The notes beneath the pieces are model-generated. The model worked only from the letters and a program-made list of their open reading frames with translations. It was not told the DNA's origin and did no database searches. A DNA stretch of 60,000 nucleotides, taken from positions 17,176,001-17,236,000 of the forward strand of contig CM060733.1 in assembly GCA_030704615.1 (NCBI GenBank), given 5' to 3'. This document shows, piece after piece, positions 1-9,002 of the stretch. The translations under genes and the position numbers were made by a program. The DNA comes from Takakia lepidozioides. Taxonomy: Eukaryota > Streptophyta > Takakiopsida > Takakiales > Takakiaceae. The number at the start of each line of letters is the position of its first letter. Position 1 is the first letter of the stretch.

Positions 1-292
1 GTGGTGTTGTCTAAAGGGAGAGGTCCTGCAGGGAGCACCAACTGATTAGCGATTGTTGTGGGAAGCAGGGAAGCTGCCGGTGGATCATTATGCAAGGCTG
101 CGGCTTCCTCGTGAAGCTTCCACCTCACAGGTGACGATCCATCTCCTCCTCTGCATTGTATGGATCAAGCTATCGTTACTCCTACAGTCATTCTCTTTGT
201 TTCAGCACTCGCATGAAATTCGAGTATGGTTTACCCTGGCCATGGATGTGAATGGTTGCGCATCCATTGCAGCTGTTCAAGTTATAGTCATA
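1..292 (+). repeat. Dispersed direct repeat R1, copy 1 (cut by window edge)
   Basis: This stretch is nearly the same as 6285-6600, beginning with the same words (gtggtgttgtctaaagggag) and running to gctgttcaagttata. Copy 2 has about 27 extra bases near 6473-6500. No convincing protein is encoded. Copy 1 starts at base 1, so it may extend to the left. The repeat could be part of a segmental duplication or an unnamed transposon. Confidence 0.85.
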
Positions 293-798
293 TGGCTGCC
301 TCTCAACCCTGTGGCCCGCAGCTTAAGGACAAGGCGTAATTGAGTTCAGTGTCGGACTGTCCGTCATCTCGGCGTATCATGGTGTGCCGATTGAGCCAGA
401 TTCTGGACAAATTTTGGTTTACCTCGACTGCAGAGGAGGAGGAGCGATTATGGGTTATCTGATCTTCAATTCAGCTTAACACGAGTCTGCACTGGCCCAC
501 TGTGTAGATAACCAAAGCTTTCAAAGTGAGATGCGACGAGGTTATGCAGCAGGACTCTTTGGAGGAAACGGTGGCTCGCGAACAGCTTCTCAGGTTACAG
601 GTGGATTTATCGACTTCAGCTTTACCAAGCAACCCTGCATCAGTTTCTCACCCTTTTGTGATTTCCCAAAACCTAGTTTGAAGTGCTCGTGTCACACATC
701 CTGCTACCTCTGTTGCATTTCAACAGTTTTAGATTGTGAGAACCTACTCAGTAAATTTATGCATCCGCAAATTGTTGTAGCATGTTAGCTGCATTAAA

Positions 799-1080
799 TT
801 GGAAGTATGTAGCGTAGACACATTTGTGAGAAGATTGAAGAATGTGAGAGAGGAGAAGGCTTACAAAAAGGATGGGCTGTATGTTTCTGAAAACCTTAAT
901 GAATGGTGCAAGGCTTGTAGCTGGTTTCTGTGGCAGGAATCCTTGAAGGTTTTAACTTCAGAGGAAGAGCGAAGAATGTATGACTGGAGTTTACTGCGTT
1001 TCGAGAATCAGGGGGGTGATTATGTTTGGCCTTTTGAAGCAGACATCACTCAAAGGCCCTCTGCATCTCTTCCCCCACAA
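799..1080 (+). CDS. Possible exon of a plastid J-like / NDH-associated protein
   Basis: An open frame of about 94 codons ends exactly at a good 5' splice site, CAA|GTAAGC at 1081. Its second half reads LTSEEERRMYDWSLLRF and then YVWPFEADITQ. This resembles the end of a J-like domain in small thylakoid proteins of the chloroplast NDH complex (a PnsB4/NDF6-like protein is my best guess, from memory). No ATG opens the frame, so the piece is an internal exon or a relic; the 3' splice site is probably the AG near 818. I could not find the expected following exon with a membrane segment within the next kilobase. The gene may therefore be broken or have a long intron. Assignment is tentative. Confidence 0.35.
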
Positions 1081-1098
1081 GTAAGCAATTGTAGTTAA

Positions 1099-1533
1099 CT
1101 CTCTCTAGTGTCACTCTTAATGACTATTTTCACATGTGCAGGACGGGAGAGTGTTACTTTTCTTGAATGTTTGCAAGTGAAATAAGAGTGGGAGAGAAGA
1201 GTTATTTTCGTTGGCATAGCGTGGGAAAAGAAGTAGGTGGGGTGGAACACAACATTGTTGGAATGAGAATCCCAAACTCTTAGATTCCAATGTCATAGAT
1301 TCTCATAGCTCTCTTTGCTCTAATGATGAAGTGAGATTAGATCGTTCCTGGTGCCTTGTGCTTTAGCCTCAAACAGACTATTGCTCAAGCTTGATAGTTC
1401 CTGTTCCTGTGAAATGTAGTGAAATGCAAAACCTGATGTCAGAGATTCAAATCCTACAGAGCGTGATTATTCGAAAAGATTTGATTGAATGCTAATACAT
1501 TGTCTACTTTCTTTAGAGCCAATGTGTTGTGTT
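1099..1533. other. No gene seen
   Basis: This is the intron or flank downstream of the possible J-like exon. I see no coding frame, repeat or RNA structure that I can support. Confidence 0.5.
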
Positions 1534-2390
1534 AAATGTATTGAAGTTCAGAAATTTTGAAGTTCAGAAAATTATTCTGGCAAAGCAAGAGACACAGCCC
1601 AAAAAGTCAACCTTCATTGCTATAAGAAAGAAAAGAATTCACGATGTCCACTGAGAGTACTTTCTCAATATCTTCATTGTTTATCTTATGCATCTCAGTG
1701 TTTGTTTATCTTACTCATCTCAGTGGTGTCCTTGCAGAAAGAGGAAGATGACAATGGAAACAGAAATGTGGCTCTGTTTTTCTTGGGGTGGTTTGTTCTT
1801 TCATGCATTCTGAGCCTTACTTTGAAATAGAAGGGATTGTACATTAGAGAGTGAAGCAGGACATGGTAGTAAGGATATAGCATCTCATGCCATAGCTGGT
1901 GCATAGAATAGCAGTCTGTATACCCTCAAATGCAGTGTAGATAAAGGGCCTTCTCTCAGTACGTATTATGATGGGATGTAAGTATATGAAACTTTGCCTT
2001 TGTCCGAAAGAAAATGTAAGCTCTTGTATGGAGTCTTGACTTCAGAGCTAGACTTTCAAACAGTCTTACAATATTATCCAGAGATTCCTTTCCATGTGGC
2101 ATTTCTTTGTCTGGATTGGCCACAAGGATAACTTTGCCTTTTGGTTTGGTTTCTCTTACACCCATAATTAGTGACATGGTGTGGAACCCCTAACTGAAGA
2201 GATTGTGCGTAGTCATGGCTACTTCTACATGGACCAAACCAGCTCATATGCCAGTAGAAATAAACTGGCATATGTCTAGAAATTTACAATGTGATGTTTT
2301 TAAGATGGAAGACTTTTGGCCACAGCTCTTCGAGATAGGCCTAGAAAATTCCTCCACTCCTTCACAACATATTCGAATGGGTGCCATGTA
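1534..2390 (+). repeat. Segmental repeat R2, copy 1 (matches the PPR 3' flank)
   Basis: The sequence is closely similar, with small indels, to 29076-29910, which lies downstream of the PPR-DYW gene. Shared stretches include the cattgctataagaaagaaaa block and the caaaccagctcatatgccag block. It has no convincing ORF. At 2391-2407 it is joined directly to sequence matching the 5' part of the PPR exon, so the body of the gene is missing between them. Confidence 0.85.
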
Positions 2391-2406
2391 GGACTGGCTT
2401 TTTTTG

Positions 2407-2685
2407 TAGCTCTGCTTTCACCCAAGGGGGGTTTGAGGAACTGTCAATCCAAAGCACTTCCTTTGTTCGCTTATTTCTGAAGTCAGGTGATCGTGGACTT
2501 TTCTTTGACAGACCACGAGTATCCCATAGCTTCACGGACAGCAGGGTTCCAACTGTCCAGCTCCCAAGAATCTTAAATGATGTTGAACCACCTACCAAAT
2601 GCCAACAGTGCGGCGGCCTTTGCAGCTTCTTCAGAACAAAGAGCAAAATCGTCATTGATGTAACCAACTGAAGCATGTTCTTACC
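2407..2685 (-). pseudogene. Truncated copy of the PDF-motif/PPR gene (body deleted)
   Basis: On the minus strand this matches 33453-33162: the end of an intron, its acceptor, and the start of the last exon with the residues SPRSPDFRNKRTKEVLWIDS and then NPPWVKAEL. That is the second half of a PDF motif of the organellar single-stranded-DNA-binding (OSB) family. The copy then stops being homologous and continues into the gene's 3' flank (R2). About 3.25 kb, containing all PPR repeats and the DYW domain, is absent. The upstream side ends at a GGTTCC-rich tract. It cannot make the PPR protein. Confidence 0.85.
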
Positions 2686-2689
2686 AGTG

Positions 2690-2900
2690 TTGGGCGGTTC
2701 TTGCCTTTGTGAAGGAACCTTCGGTTCCGGTTCCACAAATTTTTGAAGAGACGGTTCCGGATCCGGATCCGGTTATTTTTTATTAAGGCGGTTCCGGTCC
2801 GGTTCAGGTTCTAACTTTTTAACATGGGAGCGGTCCGGTTACCGGTTAGTTGCTGGAAAAAAACCACCGGTTCCGGTTAGGTTCCGGTTCTTTTTTTTAA
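2690..2900. repeat. GGTTCCGGTT-rich low-complexity tract
   Basis: Irregular clusters of GGTTCC and CCGGTT repeat through this tract, and a weaker inverted version (GAACCG) occurs near 7130-7190. No reading frame is kept. It marks the upstream limit of the truncated PPR copy and may be an unclassified repeat. Confidence 0.6.
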
Positions 2901-3599
2901 ATATATTAAATTCTTTTAATTTTTTTATTCTTCTGGAAAATTAGATGAACCGATCTGATTGGTCATACTGAGAATTTTCAACTAAAACCAGGGAATTTAT
3001 TAGTAAAACAGAAGTAAATAAACTTATATGTTTTTTGTGATTGTCTTTTATGGTATATATAACTAGTTAAATACGCATGGTCTCCATTAAAAACGGAAAA
3101 CCAGAGATTTTATAAGTTTTCGTACGGTGTAGCAAAGAACAACTAAAACAAACTACATAAGGATCTTAATTCAAAATACAAAACAAATTAAACATGTGTA
3201 ATTCTATGGTTACCTTTTATGGTGCAGCAAAAGCACAACTAAAAAAAACTACATAAATTTGTGTTTTTTGGATGATGCTCTGTCAATATAGCATACCATC
3301 CATGTGCTGCAAGTTGACGACTGAACTCATCTCTACCCCTTGAGCATTGGTATGATTCAGAGATTGCGAGAAAAAGGTTTTCCATCCCCGAGGTTTTCCC
3401 GCTTGCAGTAGAAAGCCCAACGTATATCACTCTTGGCCATAAGTGATCCAGACCAGTGACCATTGTCAACAATCATACAACAGTGACTGTGAGAGAAGAA
3501 AACTCAGTCCATGACAATTCTTGATTTGATTCCAATGAAATGGCTGACATACAAGATGGAAAAAAACTTCTAATGTTTCAGCTAGCTACACTTCTGTGA
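2901..3599. other. AT-rich spacer with one unassigned ORF
   Basis: The region is AT-rich. A 77-codon minus-strand frame at 3239-3472 (containing PRVIYVGLSTASGKTSGMEN) has a natural-looking composition, but I recognise no family and no splice context, so it is not called a gene. Confidence 0.4.
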
Positions 3600-4536
3600 C
3601 TAGGCAATCTTGAAGCCTTCAAGGGTCTGATATGCAATCCGTCCTAGTCCTTCTACTGGAAATCATGGATAACCATGACCACTTGCCAATGCCATAGTTT
3701 CTAACGGAGGAGAATGGTACCATGGATTTTTAGTAACGCAATACACCTCATTACCATAACCAGTACTTGCACATGTCACAGCTCATGGAGGAGGCACACT
3801 TGGATGTCCTCGAACGCCAACACTGTGATGTCGTGGAACGCCAACACTGGGATATTCTGGAACGCAAGGCCCGCCAGCACCGCCAGCACTTGGAACGCCA
3901 CCATTGGGATATGGTGGAACGCCACCAGTGGGATATCCTGGAAGCCCACCACTAGGATATGGTGGAATGCCACCATTGGGATATCCTGGAAGGCCACCAC
4001 TGGGGTATGGTGGAACGTCACCACTGGGATATCCTGGACCGCCACCGCCGGGGAAACAAACCGGGATAACCTCCGAAATGTCCAAAACTTCCAAACGGAG
4101 GAGCAAGCCAGAATGGATGTTTAGCGTCGAAGTACTTCAGATTACCATACCCACTTGTCCATGCCACAGCTTCTGCAGGAGGCACATCAGGAAATCCTGG
4201 AACGCTACCACTGGGATATCCTATAACACCACCACTGAAATATCCTGGAACGCCACCACTGGGATATCCTGGAAAGCCACCATTGGGAAATCCTAGACCG
4301 CCGCCGGGAAACAAACCGGGATAACCTTTGAAATGTCCAAAACTTCCAAACGGAGGAAGATGCCAGAATGGATGTTTAGCGTCGAAGTACTTCAGACCAC
4401 CCTCCTCTTAATCATGCTTGTTCCCAACACCTTCACTTTCGCTCTCCAAATCGGAAGGACGAGCTTGCACGCTCCTTACTAAGAAAATCAGAAACAAGAG
4501 GAAAGCCACCATACGAATCCATTGCATGGTCTTCAT
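3600..4536 (-). pseudogene. Decayed secreted Gly/Pro-rich repeat protein (cell-wall type)
   Basis: The start is the ATG at 4536, chosen because it opens a classic signal peptide (MKTMQWIRMVAFLLFLIFLV, then RSVQA and a likely cleavage site) and lies about 110 bp below a TATA box. After 42 codons comes an in-frame TAA at 4408-4410, yet the same frame continues with a module LKYFDAKHPFW, PPFGSFGHF, GYPGLFP followed by GYPSGG-type repeats. A second module follows; near 4050 a one-base shift is needed to enter the long GYPSGG/PPYPSGG run, which ends with TGA at 3783. Past that stop, a third, weaker module (STGYGNEVYCVTKNPWY) can still be read to 3600. The gene is therefore three tandem modules with at least two stops and a frameshift. 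Repeat composition suggests an extracellular structural protein. Confidence 0.75.
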
Positions 4537-4646
4537 TGCAAGCAATCAATCCTTTAGCTGGACCTAGACTCACCTCTTCCTCCCTTCCCAAACCTATAGC
4601 AAATTCACGCCCACACAAATTGTTGGTAAGCCACTCCAAGACTTCG

Positions 4647-4655
4647 TTTATATAG
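4647..4655 (-). promoter_or_regulatory. TATA box of the Gly/Pro-rich protein gene
   Basis: On the minus strand the sequence is CTATATAAA, a very good plant TATA box. It lies 111 bp upstream of the ATG at 4536, which leaves room for a leader of about 80 bp. No competing start lies between. Confidence 0.7.
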
Positions 4656-4663
4656 TGACTCAA

Positions 4664-6284
4664 CCCAAGGCCTTAAACAACATACTGATAAACGTAGCGG
4701 CTGCTACGCACTATAGTAGTGTCCACAGGTTTTCTTTTCTTAAAAAAAAAGAAAAAAAGAAAAGTGTCCAGAGATTCTCTAGTTTCAAGAAAGCTTTTAT
4801 TATTAATATGATTTGTATTTTTAAAAAAGAAAAAAGAAAAAAGAAAGCCTAATTATTACCTATCCCGTCGTCATTAGTCAAACTTGATTTTGAAGAAATT
4901 GAAATTAGGTCAAAGATCAATTGTAAACAAGCTTCAACTACAAGAGCTTCAATCAAATCAGTGGTTCAGAGTAACTCACTCCTTCGTGCTTGAAATGGTT
5001 GTCCAATTTTCCAGAAAAACAAAAAAGAAGCTTAGATGTCTTAAAAACTGAAATCACCTAAATAGACAATGGAAACAGAAAAAAGAAAAAGAAAAAGAAA
5101 ACAGAGCCCTCAATATTGGATGTCTAGTTCAATGAATGAATGGTTTACATTAAAGCATAAAAATCTAAACATAACTGATCTCCATCCATTTACCATCCAT
5201 ACGTTCGTCGTTCAGAGACTTACAGCGAGTCATCCATCCATCTCTAGGTAGCACCAACCTGGCCGCCGATCCCAAGCATGGTTAGGGCTTGAAAATAATG
5301 ATGATTGCCGTTATTGCTACCTTTTTATGTTCCGTCAATACCCTGACGGACGACCCTTACTACTTTAAACCGTAATCCCACTATTTACTACTTACTAATC
5401 AGCCAAGTCATGAAGGGGCTGAGATCACATACAACTGATGAAAACTTGTACCCACAATCAGAGAAATCCCGCTCAATTCACTCTTCATTAGTCTCGTGAG
5501 GAAGCCACATGCCATGTGGAATGCAAGTTACTCTGCCACCCCGGCCCTGTTCTCTTCTTGAATTGCCAAAACATACCTTGTTCCTCCCCGTCTTTATGTT
5601 TTATAAAGCTTCATGAATCCACCAGAGTCCTGTGCCTATTAACACGATTTACAGCCCTTGGACACTACAAGATGATGAACAAGCAATCCTACCTTTGAGA
5701 CACAGTGCCATGCTTTGCTGCTCAAAGCGCTCTCCTGAGCGGATTGCTCACATGACTAGTTCGTAACACGAGCAAGCTGCAGAACTAAACGGTTAGGTAG
5801 AGCTCGCAAGATGACGGCTTTCAACTAATTGCGTTTTCTTCTCCCACAAGTTGACCACGCACAAAAAATACGTGCTTGTCTTCTGAAAGTTGGGCACTTT
5901 AACCCCATGCTTGGCTGTGTAGAATCGACATAACAACCATGGATGTTGGGTGCTTTATCCCCTCATTTAACTGGAACTGCCTGTTGGCTTGCCTCGCAAA
6001 GCACCATAGCCACTGGCACTGATCTTCTGCAGCTGAGAAGCTCACCATGTTACCATATGTGGCTGTCGGTCCTCTGCCTCTTAGTCCGGCAATCACAAGC
6101 ACACTATGGGAGGTGCAATGCAGCAGCAGGGTGCAAAACATGGGCGTCATAAGAGCATCTAGCAGGTCCAAAGAGGTTGTGTCTTCATTTTCTTCGTCAG
6201 ACTCCTTGATGTCGTCTGAAAACATTCTCCGTGCTCTAGTTGGTGATGGTAAGCATCCAAACCGTTGGTGTACTAGTGTCCTCA
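4664..6284. other. No supported gene
   Basis: The stretch has A-rich tracts near 4740-4850 and 5070-5100 but no ORF with family resemblance. A 108-codon minus-strand frame at 5899-6225 starts with an acidic stretch (DDIKESDEENEDTTSLDLLD) that could be an exon; I do not recognise it and see no clear splice sites, so I leave it unassigned. Confidence 0.5.
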
Positions 6285-6600
6285 GTGGTGTTGTCTAAAG
6301 GGAGAGGTCCTGCAGGGAACACCAACTGATTAGCGATTGTTGTGGGAAGTAGGGAAGCTGCCGGTGGATCATTATGCAAGGTTGCGGCTTCCTCGTGGAG
6401 CTTCCACCTCACAGGTGACGATCCATCTCCTCCTCTGCATTATAGGGATCAAGCTATCGTTACTCCTACAAGACTCTTACAGTCATTCTCCTTAGTTTTG
6501 TCAAGAATTCAAGTTTCAGCACTCGCATGAAATTTGAGTATGGTTTACCCTGGCCATGGATGTGAATGGTTGCGCATCCATTGCGGCTGTTCAAGTTATA
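6285..6600 (+). repeat. Dispersed direct repeat R1, copy 2
   Basis: This is the second copy of the repeat at 1-292. It is interrupted at gttcaagttata, where copy 1 continues as gttatagtcatatgg but copy 2 runs into an (AT)n tract and a LINE 3' end. A LINE therefore appears to have inserted into this copy. Confidence 0.85.
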
Positions 6601-7079
6601 TATATATATATATGACGCCAACCGAAGCTAGCGTAAATAAGAGCCTCTTCCCCTTGCGGGTACTGCCCCCTTTCGGTGGTGGGCTCTATCCGCACCGTAA
6701 CCTGTCACACAATGGCTAGCTGGCCACTTTCAATCTTACCTTTGTTGAGGATTAGGGATGTGAGTGACGTGATAGTTGTGAAATGTAAGGCTCGTAGTAG
6801 AGGTGTAGTGTATTTGGGTGGTAGGTTGAGATTATCTTTCAAACCTTGGATATTATGGGTATGAGCACCGCCTCTGACTGTGATGAGAGTCAGAGGTGCC
6901 GTGTTCCAGCCTCGCTCACGGAGGGCATTCATGATTGGGTCATATTTTTCGTGTTTGTACATAATTGATTGATCTGGATTTCGATCATGGCAGAATGCGA
7001 ATTCCAAAAGATGTATTTTGAGAGATGGAAACGGTTCTATTGGCGGCAATGCCAGTACAGGAAGTCCTTGGACTAGCAA
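6597..7079 (-). mobile_element. 3' end of a LINE-type retroelement, 5'-truncated
   Basis: The minus-strand frame 7079-6705 reads LLEFAFCHDRNPDQSI, YDPIMNALRERGWNTAPL, and near the end SLILNKGKIESGQ. This matches the pattern I recall (HDR-P-Q, KYDP-I, GW--PL-TIT, LVLNKRK) for the extreme C-terminus of a widespread group of plant and algal non-LTR retroelement polyproteins. After the stop comes a short 3' UTR (6597-6704) that ends in an (AT)n tail. The same 3' UTR occurs on the plus strand near 57824-57896. All upstream domains (endonuclease, RT) are missing, as expected for 5'-truncated insertion. Confidence 0.7.
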
Positions 7080-7289
7080 AATATGGGGGCTGAAAATCCA
7101 TGAGCAGTGAGCAGTGAGCAGGTTTTGCCGAACGTCACCGAACCGCCCGGACCTGTTTGCCGAACCAGTTCCAGGTTCAGGATAGGTTCAGTTTATAGAA
7201 TATTTCCATTTTGGATCATATAAGCCAAAACGGGTATGTGTGTGACCGGTGGATAAGGCTAGTCGAGGGGTTGGTGATTGGCTGAATGG

Positions 7290-7480
7290 CAACGACGCAA
7301 TGGCGTGAGCGTTGCACGTGAGCGCGCGAGCGTACGCTCACGCCAGCTGACGTGGCGTGAGCGTCATGTCAGCATGCTGATGTGGCGGTAAATGATGACA
7401 TGGCACTGTCCGTCATCTGCCGCGTTAGCATTAACATGCGCCGCCTATAACCGTGGATGGTCCTATGACCGTGGAATTAA
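7290..7480. repeat. Left GC-rich inverted end (Mutator-like TIR candidate)
   Basis: The sequence is full of GCGTGAGCG, GCTCACGCC and TGACGTGGC motifs and in reverse complement resembles 17665-17895 in order: gaattccacggtcatagg, ttataggcg, ccatgtca, gccacatcagc, cgctcacgccacgtcagc, and an outer gtcgttgcc. The two ends face each other across 10 kb and each lies outside a SWIM gene fragment, which is the layout of a Mutator-like element. Similarity is imperfect, and I found no matching 9-bp target duplication. Confidence 0.6.
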
Positions 7481-7881
7481 TGCAGGGAATCTTGCCTAAA
7501 TAGAATCAAGACGAGCGTTGAGGCCTACAATTGCAGCATCCAACATTGTGCAATTACAAATGCTTGTTTCACTTTTACAATTACGAGGACGACAAAATAT
7601 CCTCACAAAGTGTGCGCCATAAAGGCTGCCACGGGAAGACCTTCCTCCCTCCTCAAATAACAATGAGAGTTCGGATCATCTTCAAAAGATGATTGTAGTG
7701 CATAGCGACAGCAAGACATGTAGACTTCGAACGGTGCAATGACAAATGTGCACCACCTAAAAGTTGTCACTCAGAGCTCACTCCGTATAGTTGGAGGCCA
7801 TATCATTGCACAGCTGACGAATTGATGTGAATTACACATTTCAAATCATGGTCATCCACTTACCACATTACATAGTTCATG
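7481..7881. other. Noncoding stretch between TIR-like end and SWIM gene
   Basis: No ORF is supported. The region lies between the inverted end and the stop of the minus-strand SWIM frame and probably holds its 3' UTR. The right-hand counterpart (17505-17664) is shorter. Confidence 0.4.
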
Positions 7882-8996
7882 CTACCCATGTGTTGTATCC
7901 CGCTGCAAAAGAGTATCGACCTCGTTGAAACTCATAGTGGCCTGGTGAATGAAGTTGTCACGTTTGGGATCGCAAACCATCATCCTCAAAAATATGAAAT
8001 ACAAATGTTTGCAGGGTATGAATTTACCTCTCTTGCCCAAACTGGTTGATAGCATATTCACAAAATCAGGACATGTGCAATTGGGGAAATTGGAAACCGT
8101 GATGTCGTAGGTCCTGTCATGAACAGCAGATGTGGAAGTGATGATTGTGAATACCCGACCATATCCTGGATCGGGTACTTCCGTGGTGCTTCCAACACGA
8201 GCTTGGAGCATTCTTGCGGACTCCACTTTGCCAAAGTGTTCAGCGGTTGGGGGGAAACGCCGAACGAGCTTTCCATCTCGTTTGGTTGGCCACAAGTCAG
8301 GATTTGTCGGGGGGACCCGGGAGGACGCAGAAGTAGTAGCACATGCATGGAGTTGGGGTTGTCTCGCAAGGGAGAAACCTGCCTCCTCTAGCATTTCAAT
8401 CTCCTGAAAGCTGAGATGTGTTCCCACCTTCATGGGCTAAACGGTTGGAGGAGATGGCTTCAACACTACGGAAGGACGCACAGTTCCATGCACACATCTG
8501 GCACAATCATCTGCGCAGAACCAGAACTTGTGGTTCTTGGCTTCTGGTTGACCGTATGGACGCATCAAGCCCGTGAAAGTCGGAGCAGGAGTTCGGGCAC
8601 CACATCTGGATATAGATGAAGTGCACTTCTCAAAATTAGTTGCCCTGATCGCTGTACATTTCACACGAGACCCTACACTTGTGCGTTCTATGTGCCAAAC
8701 GTGGTCGGGGCATGCGGACTCAAGCACATCAAGGGGGTTATTTCTCTCCTGCACCATTTCAGTGGCACTGTTTGATGCTGGAGCTTGCCGTCGTGTTGGA
8801 GGTTCCTCCACAATGGAGGTTCCGGACATGGAGCTGTCATGCAAGGGAACACGAGGCTTCGAGAAGTTATCACGGTCTGCCCTGTGGGAATCTGAATCCG
8901 AACCAGGTGGAGTGTTCAATTTCCTCTTACAGGAGCCGAATCTCTCCTCCCCTTCAAGATGTGGAACTCTAGAAACAAGTGGCGTTCCCTGGGCAT
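7882..8996 (-). pseudogene. SWIM zinc-finger protein of a Mutator-like element, broken
   Basis: The minus-strand frame runs from the junction near 8996 to a stop at 7882 and is interrupted only by TAG at 8437-8439 (PPTV, stop, PMKVGTH), a likely CAG-to-TAG change. The C-terminal part holds a SWIM zinc finger: CTCPDF, then after a loop CKHLYFIF (the C-x-C-x(n)-C-x-H pattern), at about 8065-7990. SWIM fingers are typical of the C-terminus of MULE transposases and related nuclear proteins. Upstream residues are Ser/Pro-rich with a Cys pair (WFCADDCARCVHG). The N-terminal part and any transposase core are cut off where gypsy pol begins. A partial copy of its last codons lies at 17330-17504 in the opposite orientation. 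Confidence 0.65.
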
Positions 8997-9002
8997 ACAT
9001 GC

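Noticed and set aside
3714-4296. Plus-strand ORFs with Trp/Asn/Thr repeats over the Gly/Pro-rich region
   Set aside because: They are the antisense of the GYPSGG repeats on the minus strand; signal peptide and TATA box support the minus strand only.
7131-7200. GAACCG/GGTTC-rich stretch as a partner of the 2690-2900 tract
   Set aside because: Similarity is limited to short words; no alignable unit.
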